From assembly GCA_003020945.1 (NCBI GenBank), contig PXRU01000018.1, positions 1 to 42,416 of the forward strand: a DNA stretch of 42,416 bases. Direction: 5' to 3'. Below, one piece after another: positions 33,030 through 40,275 of this stretch. The DNA is from Halobacteriales archaeon QS_6_71_20 (lineage in GTDB: Archaea; Halobacteriota; Halobacteria; Halobacteriales; Haloferacaceae). Both the position numbers and the translations under genes were made by a program. Position 1 is the first letter of the stretch. The number at the start of each line of letters is the position of its first letter. A model generated the notes under the pieces. It was not told where the DNA came from, did no database searches, and worked only from the letters and a program-made list of their open reading frames with translations.

Positions 33030-33110
33030 CGGGAGCCGGGCGGCCCCTCCGCCCGACGCTTTCCGTTCCGCGTCTCACGTTCCGAGTTCTCCGCCCGACG
33101 CCGCCCCTCG

Positions 33111-33946
33111 CTACCCGAACCGGTCCAGCCCCGCCTGTCGGCGCGCGACGCCCGGCGGGTCGCGCCGCCACGGCGTCCGCTCGGCCCGGAGCGCCTCGCC
33201 GTCCGCGTCGGTCGCGGCGTGCTCGCCCGGTTCCCACCCCGGACAGTCCTCGCCGCAGTCGCTGACGGGGTTGACGACGCGGTCGAAGTAGGCACAGCGC
33301 GGGTGGCCGTCCGCGGTCGCCGAGCAGCGCGCGCAGCCGGGGAACCCGTACGTCCGCCACCCCTTGCCGTAGGCGCGCTCGGCGACCCGGCGGCGCTTGC
33401 GCGCCTTCTCCGCGGCGCTCACGGGCGCTACGTCGGCCCTGCCCGGGTGTTCGGCGAGCAGTTCGACGCCCGGCCCCTCGGCGTCCAGCGTCGTCGCCGT
33501 CCGGACGACCTCGCGCTCGCCGGTCTCGGGGTCGAACCGCCAGACGCCGACCGCCTCGGGCAGGCGGTTCAGGTGCGCGCCGGTGACGTGGCTCTCGGTG
33601 GCGAGCACGACCCGGTCGAACAGCGCGAGGCCGATGTCGAGACGGAGCTGTCGCCGGAGGTCGCCCGGCCGGCCGAGGTCGGGCTTGTTCTCGACGGCGA
33701 CCAGCTCCCGGACCCAGTCGTCGGGGTAGCGGGTCGTCTTCCGGACGTAGCGCGCGCCGCCGCGGCGCTCCTCGGCGAAGAAGCCGCGGTCGACGGCGGC
33801 GTCGGCGATGTCGCGGGCGCGCTCGGGGCGGGCGTCACCACGCGGCTCCCGGGGGCGGCGACGGCGCCGCCGAGCTGGCGCGCGAGCACCCAGTCGGTTT
33901 CCCGTTCGAGGCGGGCACACAGCGCCAGCTCGAACGCGAACTCCAT
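33111..33946 (-). pseudogene. DUF5787 family gene with a frame break
   Basis: ATG 33946 gives MEFAFELALCARLERETDWV then LARQLGGAVAAPGS, the family N-terminus. The rest of the family sequence is in another frame from about base 33835: ARPERARDIADAAVDRGFF, VAVENKPDLGRPGDLRRQLR, VVLATESHVTGAHLNRLPEA, then a cysteine-rich end (GCARCSATADGHPRC, SDCGEDCPGW). Neither frame alone makes the protein. The break lies between about 33832 and 33856, where there is a run of five G on the plus strand; one extra base there restores the frame, though a larger deletion is also possible since I recall a longer linker at this point. DUF5787 has ENK and similar restriction-fold-like residues but no known function. 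Confidence 0.75.
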
Positions 33947-34137
33947 ACCCGAGGCGGGGACCGGACGGGCAAAAGCGCTCGGCTCCCCGGCGGGGCGCGT
34001 TCGGGTCGAACCGTGCCGTTCTATGCCGTACCGTTCCGCTTCGGACGCCCCGTCCGCGCTCGTCCCGGCCGTCGGCCGGCCCCGACCGGACCGCCGGATG
34101 CACAAGCGGTTAGTCCCGCCCGGCCGACCCGGCGCGT

Positions 34138-35352
34138 ATGCGAACCACCGACGCCTTCGTCGCGTTGCGGTGTGTCGACTGCGACGCGCGCCACGACCCC
34201 GGCGAGGTGACCCACCGCTGCCCGGACTGTGGCGGCATCACCGACCCCGAGTACGACCTCGACGCCGTCGACCTCACACGGGCGGAGCTCGCGTCGCGGC
34301 CGTTCGACTCGCTGTGGCGCTACGAGGAGCTGCTGCCGTTCCCCCGCGAGGCGGCCGTCTCGCTGGGCGAGGGCGCGACGCCGCTGGTCGAGTGCCCGAC
34401 GCTTTCCGACCGGATGGGCGTCGGCACCGTCCACATAAAAGACGAGGGGCGCAACCCCACGGGGACGTTCAAGGACCGCGGCCAGACCGGCGCGGTCACC
34501 GCGGCGGTCGAACACGGCGCCGACGCGGTCGCGCTCAACAGCGCCGGCAACGCCGGACAGGCCGCCGCCGCCTACGCCGCCCGCGCGGGCCTCGACTCCC
34601 GCGTGTTCCTCCCCGACCGCGCCGGCTTCACTCAGAAGGCGATGACGGAGGTCCACGGCGGCGACCTCCGCGTCGCCGAGGGGGAGATCACCGACGCCGG
34701 CGACGAGTACGCCGCGGCGACGGCGTCCGGCGCCGACGACGACGCCGCCGACCCGTACTCGACGAAGACGTTCGTCACGCCGTACCGCCACGACGTGAAG
34801 AAGACGATGGCCTACGAGACGGTCGAGCAGCTCGACTGGACCGCGCCGGACGCGATCGTCTACCCGACCGGCGGCGGAGTCGGCCTCGTCGGGATGCACA
34901 AGGCCGCCACGGAGCTGCGGGAGCTGGGCTTCACCGACGCGCTCCCGGGGATGTACGCCGCACAGGCGGAGGGGTGTGCGCCGGTCGCCCGCGCGTGGGA
35001 GGCGGGGGCGGAGGCCCACGAGCCGTGGACCGACATCACGACCGCCTGCAACGGGATCGCGGTGCCGGACCCGGGCGCATCGCCGTGGATCCTCGAGGCG
35101 ATCGCGGAGTCGGGCGGCGGCGCCGTCGCCACGGACGACCGGGCGATCCTCGACGCCGCGGTCGAGGTCGCGCGGACCGAGGGGGTGGAGGTCGGCGCGA
35201 CGTGCGCCTCGGCCGTCTCGGGCGCGTTCGAACTCGCCGAGCGGGGCGAACTCGGCGCGGACGACACGGTCGTCCTGCTCAACACCGGCGCCGGCAACAA
35301 GGACGTGGACACCCTGCGGAGCCACCTCGGAGCGACGGAGGCGGCCGAGTAG
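34138..35352 (+). CDS. thrC: Threonine synthase
   Basis: ThrC converts O-phosphohomoserine to threonine with pyridoxal phosphate. The protein has an N-terminal zinc-ribbon-like part with C12/C15 (CVDC) and C28/C31 (CPDC), as in other archaeal ThrC-like enzymes. The PLP lysine is K112 in RNPTGTFKDRGQ. The phosphate-binding glycine loop is PTGGGVGLVGM, and NSAGNAGQAAAAYAARAG is the substrate loop. The 404-residue length is normal. ATG 34138 is the natural start. Paralogues in this fold (cysteate or diaminopropionate enzymes) are possible but threonine synthase fits best. The stop overlaps the remnant of a signalling gene on the minus strand. Confidence 0.9.
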   Translation: MRTTDAFVALRCVDCDARHDPGEVTHRCPDCGGITDPEYDLDAVDLTRAELASRPFDSLWRYEELLPFPREAAVSLGEGATPLVECPTLSDRMGVGTVHIKDEGRNPTGTFKDRGQTGAVTAAVEHGADAVALNSAGNAGQAAAAYAARAGLDSRVFLPDRAGFTQKAMTEVHGGDLRVAEGEITDAGDEYAAATASGADDDAADPYSTKTFVTPYRHDVKKTMAYETVEQLDWTAPDAIVYPTGGGVGLVGMHKAATELRELGFTDALPGMYAAQAEGCAPVARAWEAGAEAHEPWTDITTACNGIAVPDPGASPWILEAIAESGGGAVATDDRAILDAAVEVARTEGVEVGATCASAVSGAFELAERGELGADDTVVLLNTGAGNKDVDTLRSHLGATEAAE

Positions 35353-35507
35353 CCCGCGTCGAACACACCCCTCAAGTCCGCCGGGTCGATCCTCGGGCCG
35401 TCGTCCGCGACGACAAACGCCTCATTGGCCTCTTCAATAGTGGCTGTGGTCACCTCTGCGAGATCCGGGTCGTCCTCGACGTGCAGTACCCGGACCGGTT
35501 CTGCCAT
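35346..35507 (-). pseudogene. Relic: response-regulator receiver start fused to histidine-kinase ATPase fragment
   Basis: From ATG 35507 the minus strand reads MAEPVRVLHVEDDPDLAEVT, the first strand and acidic pair of a CheY-like receiver domain. After about 32 residues it jumps, without leaving the frame, to ADDGPRIDPADLRGVFDAGY, which matches the G1-box (DDGxGIP) and following segment of a HATPase_c histidine kinase domain. Everything in between (rest of receiver, PAS, HisKA) is missing. Haloarchaea have many receiver-PAS-kinase hybrids, so this is best read as an internally deleted remnant. The AT content is higher than around it. The frame then runs antisense into thrC and is not a functional protein. 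Confidence 0.7.
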
Positions 35508-35841
35508 GTCCGCACCCGATAGTTCTCTGGGATAGAAGCGCTCACCCGCGATATCGGCGCGCGGTCGAGGAGTACCGGGCGGCTCGGGTGGATCCCTCGT
35601 CACACGGGGCTCGGTGGGGGTAACCCTCGTCACGGCCGCCCGCCCCGACGTTCCCGGCGGGCGGGTATCACTCCTTCCCATCGGCGTCGGGGTCGCCGTC
35701 GGCGACTCCCCGGCGTCGGCGCCGCGGTCGCCGTCACCGACGGACGAACGGGTCCCCGCCGTTCGTCGGCCGGAACCTCGAAACACCGGACATGCGTACC
35801 CCCATCGGCGTCCTTTTGCGGCCGACGACCGCAGGGCGTGT
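35508..35841. other. Intergenic stretch before cofE
   Basis: The rest of the 489-base gap holds no convincing ORF. It contains short direct repeats (CCCTCGTCACAC and CCCTCGTCACGG), a hairpin at 35743-35767, and a T-rich patch CCTTTTGC near 35811-35818 about 27 bases before the cofE ATG that may serve as its TATA region. The bases upstream of 35507 may include the old promoter of the signalling relic. Confidence 0.5.
35743..35767. other. Perfect hairpin, 9-bp stem, 7-base loop
   Basis: GACGAACGG, loop GTCCCCG, then the exact reverse complement CCGTTCGTC, about 75 bases upstream of the cofE start. It could be an operator or a remnant of a repeat; no data separate these. Confidence 0.6.
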
Positions 35842-36597
35842 ATGGACCTGTTTCCCGTCCCCGACCTCCCCGAGATCCGGGAGGGGGACGACCTCGCCGG
35901 CCTGATCCGCGACCGCGTCGATCTCCGGGAGGACGACGTGGTGTGTGTCGCCTCGACGATCGTCTCGAAGGCGGAGGGCCGCGCCGCCGACCTCTCGGAG
36001 TTCCCCGCCGGGCCGCGCGCCCGGGAACTCGCCGCCCGGCTGGAAGAGATCTCCGGCGACGAGAAGGACCCCCGCTTCGCGCAGGCGGTGCTGGAGGAGT
36101 CGACCGAGGTGATCATGGAGGCGCCGTTCCTCCTCACGGAGTCGCGGTTCGGCCACGTCGGCGTCAACGCCGGCATCGACCGCTCGAACGTTCCCGGCCA
36201 CGACCTGCTCCTGCTGCCGCGGCGCCCCTCGGGGTCGGCCGAGCGCATCCGGGCGGAGCTCCCCGCCGACCGGGTGCTCGTCACCGACACCTGCGGCCGG
36301 CCGTTCCGCCACGGCCAGCGCGGCGTCGCGATCGGCTGGGCGGGGATGAGCCCGTCCCGCGACTGGCGCGGCGAGGCCGACCGCGACGGCCGCGAGCTGG
36401 GCGTCACCGTCGAGAGCGTCGCCGACGAGCTCGCGGCCGCGGCGAACCTCGTCGCCGGCGAGGGGGCCGGCGGGACGCCGGTCGTCGTCGTCCGCGGCTT
36501 CGAGTGGGGCGACCACGGCGAGAGCGACGCGCACTTCCGCGACGTGGACGGCGACTTCGTCCGCCGGGCGGTCCGGGGGTGGGAGTACGATGCGTGA
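35842..36597 (+). CDS. cofE: Coenzyme F420-0:L-glutamate ligase
   Basis: CofE adds glutamate residues to F420-0 with GTP. The 251-residue protein shows the family segments DVVCVASTIVSKAEGR, the Asp/Glu-rich ESTEVIMEAPFLLTESRFGH, VNAGIDRSNVPGHDLLLLPR, LVTDTCGRPFRHGQRGVAIG and VADELAAAANLVAGEGAGGT, which carry the GTP- and metal-binding residues. ATG 35842 begins MDLFPVPDLPEIREGDDLAG. The last codons overlap the start of the mer gene by eight bases, so F420 synthesis and an F420-dependent enzyme are in one operon. Haloarchaea use F420 without methanogenesis. Confidence 0.93.
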   Translation: MDLFPVPDLPEIREGDDLAGLIRDRVDLREDDVVCVASTIVSKAEGRAADLSEFPAGPRARELAARLEEISGDEKDPRFAQAVLEESTEVIMEAPFLLTESRFGHVGVNAGIDRSNVPGHDLLLLPRRPSGSAERIRAELPADRVLVTDTCGRPFRHGQRGVAIGWAGMSPSRDWRGEADRDGRELGVTVESVADELAAAANLVAGEGAGGTPVVVVRGFEWGDHGESDAHFRDVDGDFVRRAVRGWEYDA

Positions 36598-37627
36598 GAC
36601 GCCCGACGACGCCGGCGACGCCAGCGACGCCGACGACCCCATGATCGGCGTCGAACTCGCGCCCGAACACCCGGTCGAGCGCATGGTCGAACTGGGGACG
36701 CTCGCCGAGGCCGTCGGCTTCGACACGCTGTTCGTCTCCCACCACTACAACAACCGCGACGCGTTCTCGGTGCTGTCGCGGCTGGCGGCCGAGACCGACG
36801 CCGCCCGGCTCGGCCCCGGCGTCGTCAACCCGCTGGAGTTCCACCCCGCGACGCTCGCCTCGAAGGTGGCGACGCTCGACGAGGCCAGCGGCGGGCGCGC
36901 CGTCTTCGGCGTCGGCCCGGGCGACCCCTCCACGCTCCGGAACCTCGCTCTCGCCGACGAGCGCGGCCTGCGCCCGGTGCTTGAGGCGTTCAAGACCGCA
37001 CAGCGGCTGTGGGCCGGCGAGCGCGTCGACGGCGGCGACACGTTCGACGCCGCCGACGCCGGCCTCAACTACGAGCCGCCGCAGGGCGCGGACCTCCCGG
37101 TGTACGTCGGCGGCGAGGGGCCACACATGTGCCGGATGGCCGGCAAGCACGCCGACGGACTGCTGTTCAACGGCTCCCACCCGGACGACCTCGCGTGGGC
37201 GCGCGAGCAGGTCGAGCGGGGGACGGCCGACTGCCCCGACGCCCGCGGCGGGTTCGACCTGGCGGCGTACGCGGCCGTCAGCGTCGCCGCCGACGCCGAG
37301 GCCGCCCGGGAGGCCGCGCGCCCGCCCGTGGCGTTCATCGCCGCCGGCGCCGCGCCGCCTGTGCTGGACCGCCACGACATCGACCCCGAACTGGCGGGCG
37401 ACATCGGCGACCGCATCTCGGCGGGCGAGTTCTCGGAGGCGTTCGAGCTGGTGACGCCGGCGATGGTGGACGCGTTCTGTATGGCCGGCGACGTCGAGGC
37501 GGTCGCCGAGCGGACGGCCGCGGTGCTCGAGCACGCCGACTCGCTGGTCGTGGGGTCGCCGCTGGGGCCGGATCTGGACGAGGCGCTCCGGCTCGCGAGC
37601 AAGGCGGCCGACCGCGCGACGGAGTGA
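36590..37627 (+). CDS. mer: 5,10-methylenetetrahydromethanopterin reductase-like F420-dependent enzyme
   Basis: This luciferase-like TIM-barrel protein of 345 residues carries the Mer segments IGVELAPEHPVERMVELGTL, ETDAARLGPGVVNPLEFHPA, ASKVATLDEASGGRAVFGVG and DLPVYVGGEGPHMCRMAGKH, with the F420-binding region around GPGVVNPL. In methanogens Mer reduces methylene- to methyl-H4MPT with reduced F420; in haloarchaea it is thought to act in one-carbon folate/pterin metabolism. ATG 36590 overlaps cofE by eight bases; a second ATG at 36641, just before IGVELAPEH, is a likely alternative that would remove a 17-residue acidic extension. Confidence 0.88.
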   Translation: MRETPDDAGDASDADDPMIGVELAPEHPVERMVELGTLAEAVGFDTLFVSHHYNNRDAFSVLSRLAAETDAARLGPGVVNPLEFHPATLASKVATLDEASGGRAVFGVGPGDPSTLRNLALADERGLRPVLEAFKTAQRLWAGERVDGGDTFDAADAGLNYEPPQGADLPVYVGGEGPHMCRMAGKHADGLLFNGSHPDDLAWAREQVERGTADCPDARGGFDLAAYAAVSVAADAEAAREAARPPVAFIAAGAAPPVLDRHDIDPELAGDIGDRISAGEFSEAFELVTPAMVDAFCMAGDVEAVAERTAAVLEHADSLVVGSPLGPDLDEALRLASKAADRATE

Positions 37628-37749
37628 GCCGGCGAGGCGACCCCGGCCGACTGGAGCACTGACGACCGAGAACTGGAGGACCGGCGTCGATCCGGCGGGC
37701 GACGTCGGGGGTCGAAGTGCGATTCGGCGACGGTCCGCTGCGAATCGGC

Positions 37750-37998
37750 TCAGCTCAGCGCCTCCTCGTCGACCGTGGGTCCGCTCTCGGTCTCGGGGCC
37801 GCCGATGCCGAGTTCGCGGGCGAGCGCCCCGAGCGCGAGGTAGCCCAGGACGCCGACGGAGGCCGTGGTGAGCGCCGCGCCGACGAGGAAGGAGACGAAC
37901 GTCAGCGGGTCGCTCAGCGCCACCCTGGTGACGAAGATGACGATCAGGTCGAGGACGCTGGTGACCAGCCTGACGAGGAAGTCGATGACGGTTACCAC
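37750..37998 (-). CDS. Small membrane protein with two helices
   Basis: The GTG 37998 start gives an 82-residue protein with two hydrophobic segments (about residues 4-25, VIDFLVRLVTSVLDLIVIFV, and about 33-62, FVSFLVGAALTTASVGVLGY) and an acidic C-terminal tail (PETESGPTVDEEALS). No family is recognised. It is divergent from the next gene with 60 bases between starts, too short for two independent full promoters, so they may share control. The composition is ordinary for this genome. Confidence 0.7.
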   Translation of the reverse strand: MVTVIDFLVRLVTSVLDLIVIFVTRVALSDPLTFVSFLVGAALTTASVGVLGYLALGALARELGIGGPETESGPTVDEEALS

Positions 37999-38058
37999 GT
38001 CCAGGACTCGGTTCCGCGGGAACTTGAGCGTTGATGTGTCGACGGCCGCGACGGTGTT

Positions 38059-38424
38059 ATGTCCGCGGCGACCGGTGAATTACCCGTGCCGGAGGACCGC
38101 TCGCTGGAGGAGTTCGCCCGCGCCGACCCGGACGACGTATCCGACGACGCCGACTCGGACGGCTCGTCCGAGGGACCCCGGTCGACCGACGGGGAGCGGC
38201 CGGATGAGGCCCCGAACGACTCGACCCCGGGCGACGACGTGGGTCCGAGCCGGAACGCCGGCGCGTCCCCCGACGACGCGCCGTCGCCGGACGGCGTCGC
38301 CCCCGCGGAGCCGACGTTCGCGGTCTCGCCGGGGGGCGCGCCCTGTTCGGCCTGCGGCGACCCGGTGACGCGCCGCTGGCGCGCCGACGGGGCGTACGTC
38401 TGTGCCGACTGCAAGGAGTGGTAG
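38059..38424 (+). CDS. Acidic protein with C-terminal zinc ribbon (DUF7573-like)
   Basis: The 121-residue protein starts with a conserved-looking segment (VPEDRSLEEFARADPDDV), has a 60-residue disordered Asp/Ser/Pro-rich middle, and ends in a zinc ribbon: C-S-A-C-G-D-P, then WRADGAYVCADCKEW with the second Cys pair. The layout matches small haloarchaeal proteins I recall as DUF7573. Function is unknown; the ends may bind another protein or nucleic acid. It converges with mutL, with about 60 bases between the stops. Confidence 0.75.
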   Translation: MSAATGELPVPEDRSLEEFARADPDDVSDDADSDGSSEGPRSTDGERPDEAPNDSTPGDDVGPSRNAGASPDDAPSPDGVAPAEPTFAVSPGGAPCSACGDPVTRRWRADGAYVCADCKEW

Positions 38425-38487
38425 GGGCGGCCGCGACGCCCGGGTCCCCTCGCCGCGACCCGCGAGGGCCGCGACCGCCCCGGCGGC

Positions 38488-40275
38488 TCACCGACGCTCG
38501 AACCCGGCGGCGAGCGTCTCGTCGTCGATCGTCAGCACCGTCGGCCGGCCGTGCGGGCAGGCGTACGGCCGCTCGCACTCGCCCAGCCGCTCGACCAGCC
38601 GGGCGGCGGTCCCGTCGTCGATCGCGTCGCCCGCCTTCAGCGACGGGTGACACGCCAGATCCGCGAGCAGATCCTCCCGGAGGGCGGCCGCCGTTCCGCC
38701 CCCGTCCGTCGTGCCCGCCTCGGCCAGCTCCGAGGCCACCGTCCGCAGTGCCCCGGCGTCGGCGACCCGCCCCAGCGGCGCGGGCACCGCGGTCACCCGG
38801 TAGGCCGTCCCGCCGAACGGCTCCACGGCGAAGCCGAGCCGTCGGAGCTCGTCGCCGTGCGCCTCGACGGCCGCCGCCGTCGGCGGGGAAAGCGTCAGCG
38901 TCTCCGCCGGATCGAGCTCGACCGACGGCACCGCCGCCTCCGCGAGCGCGTCGCGCAGCCGCTCGAAGTTCACCCGCTCGTGGGCGGCGTGCTGGTCGAC
39001 CACGAGCAGCTCACCCCCGGACTCACAGACGACGTACAGCTCCCGGAACGTGCCCAGCACCGTCGCGTCCGCGAACTCGGAGTCGCCCCCCTCGACGGGC
39101 GACAGCGAGGCGTCGAGGTCCATCGCCACCTCGCCCGAGCGCCGGAGGTCGGCGGTCGTCAGCGCCTCCCGCACCCCCGTCTCGACCGCCTCGGCGACCG
39201 CGTCGCCGCCGCGCAGCGCCACCCGCGCCTTCGCCGGGTGGACGTTCGCGTCGACGGCCCACGCCGGCAGGTCCAGCCGGACGGCCGCGACCGGCTCGCG
39301 GTCCCCGGGAAGCAGCCGGCCGTACCCCCGGGAGACGGCCCGCCGGAGGGCGTCGTTGCCCACCGGCCGGCCGTTCACCGAGACGTGGACGTGGTCGCGG
39401 TTCGCGCGCGTCGTCGAGGGGTAACAGAGTCGACCGTCGACCGCGAGGTCGGCCGCCCGGTCGCCCAGGTCGAGTCCGACCCGGTGGGCGAACGCGGTCG
39501 ACTCGCCGCCCGTCTCCCGCCCGTACAGCGAGACGAGCGCGTCCCGCGTGCCCGTACCGGGCGTCGACGCCGTCTCCCGGCCGTCGTGGCGCAGCGAGAA
39601 CGCCACCTCCGGCGCCGCGAGCGCGTACGCCGTGACCAGCTCCGACACGCGGCCGAACTCCCGCGCGGGCGACGCCAGCGACTCCCGGCGGGCGGGCCGG
39701 TCCCCGAACAGCCCCGTGACGACGGCCGTGGTGCCGCGGGCGCGGCCGGCGTCCTCAACGGTCTTGCCCCCCTCGACGACGACCCGGGTCCCGACGTCGC
39801 CCCCGTCGTTCGTCACGAGCTCCAGCCGGCCGGCGTCCGCGATCGCCGCCAGCGCCTCGCCGCGGAAGCCGAGCGTCGCGGCGGTCCGGAGCTCCTCTGC
39901 CGCGCGGATCTTGCTCGTTGTGTGGGGCTCGACCGCGCGGACGGCGTCCGCCCTGGCCATCCCGCGGCCGTCGTCGGCGACGCGGACCCGCTCGGTCCCG
40001 TCGCCGTCAACCGCCACGTCGATCCGGTCGGCGCCGGCGTCGAGGGCGTTCTCCACCAGCTCCGCGACGACCCGGGCGGGCCGGGCGATCACCTCGCCCG
40101 CGGCGATCCGCTCGACGGTCGCTTCCGGGAGCACCCGCACCTCCCGCCCGTCGTCGCCTCCGGTGCAGTCGGCGCTTCTCCTGCCGTCGCTCCCGGCGCG
40201 GTCGGCGCCCTCCCCGTCACCGTCGGCGTGGCCGGCGCCGTCCCCGTCCTCGCGGGGAGGGTCGGCGTCGGTCAC
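38488..40275 (-). CDS. mutL: DNA mismatch repair protein MutL
   Basis: MutL couples MutS mismatch recognition to strand incision. The GHKL ATPase part has [11 protein letters not shown] (E75 catalytic, N76 metal), DDGRGM at 101-106, TSKI at 120-123 and GFRGEAL at 136-142. The C-terminal domain has the endonuclease motif [12 protein letters not shown] (DQHA-x2-E-x4-E), plus [10 protein letters not shown] and CPHGRP, so this MutL should nick DNA itself. The 595-residue chain starts with a 45-residue acidic extension before [17 protein letters not shown]; the ATG at 40275 is kept because it overlaps the mutS stop by four bases. Haloarchaea have such bacterial-type MutS/MutL proteins, presumably acquired from bacteria. 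Confidence 0.96.
   Translation of the reverse strand: MTDADPPREDGDGAGHADGDGEGADRAGSDGRRSADCTGGDDGREVRVLPEATVERIAAGEVIARPARVVAELVENALDAGADRIDVAVDGDGTERVRVADDGRGMARADAVRAVEPHTTSKIRAAEELRTAATLGFRGEALAAIADAGRLELVTNDGGDVGTRVVVEGGKTVEDAGRARGTTAVVTGLFGDRPARRESLASPAREFGRVSELVTAYALAAPEVAFSLRHDGRETASTPGTGTRDALVSLYGRETGGESTAFAHRVGLDLGDRAADLAVDGRLCYPSTTRANRDHVHVSVNGRPVGNDALRRAVSRGYGRLLPGDREPVAAVRLDLPAWAVDANVHPAKARVALRGGDAVAEAVETGVREALTTADLRRSGEVAMDLDASLSPVEGGDSEFADATVLGTFRELYVVCESGGELLVVDQHAAHERVNFERLRDALAEAAVPSVELDPAETLTLSPPTAAAVEAHGDELRRLGFAVEPFGGTAYRVTAVPAPLGRVADAGALRTVASELAEAGTTDGGGTAAALREDLLADLACHPSLKAGDAIDDGTAARLVERLGECERPYACPHGRPTVLTIDDETLAAGFERR

Noticed and set aside
35614-35841. N-terminal extension of CofE from 35614
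   Set aside because: The 76 extra residues are Pro/Arg/Ser-rich and unlike the family; ATG 35842 gives the standard length.
34860-36407. Minus-strand ORF of 515 codons over thrC and cofE
   Set aside because: Only a 54-codon part in the middle (35346-35507) has recognisable signalling-domain sequence; the rest is antisense to thrC and cofE.
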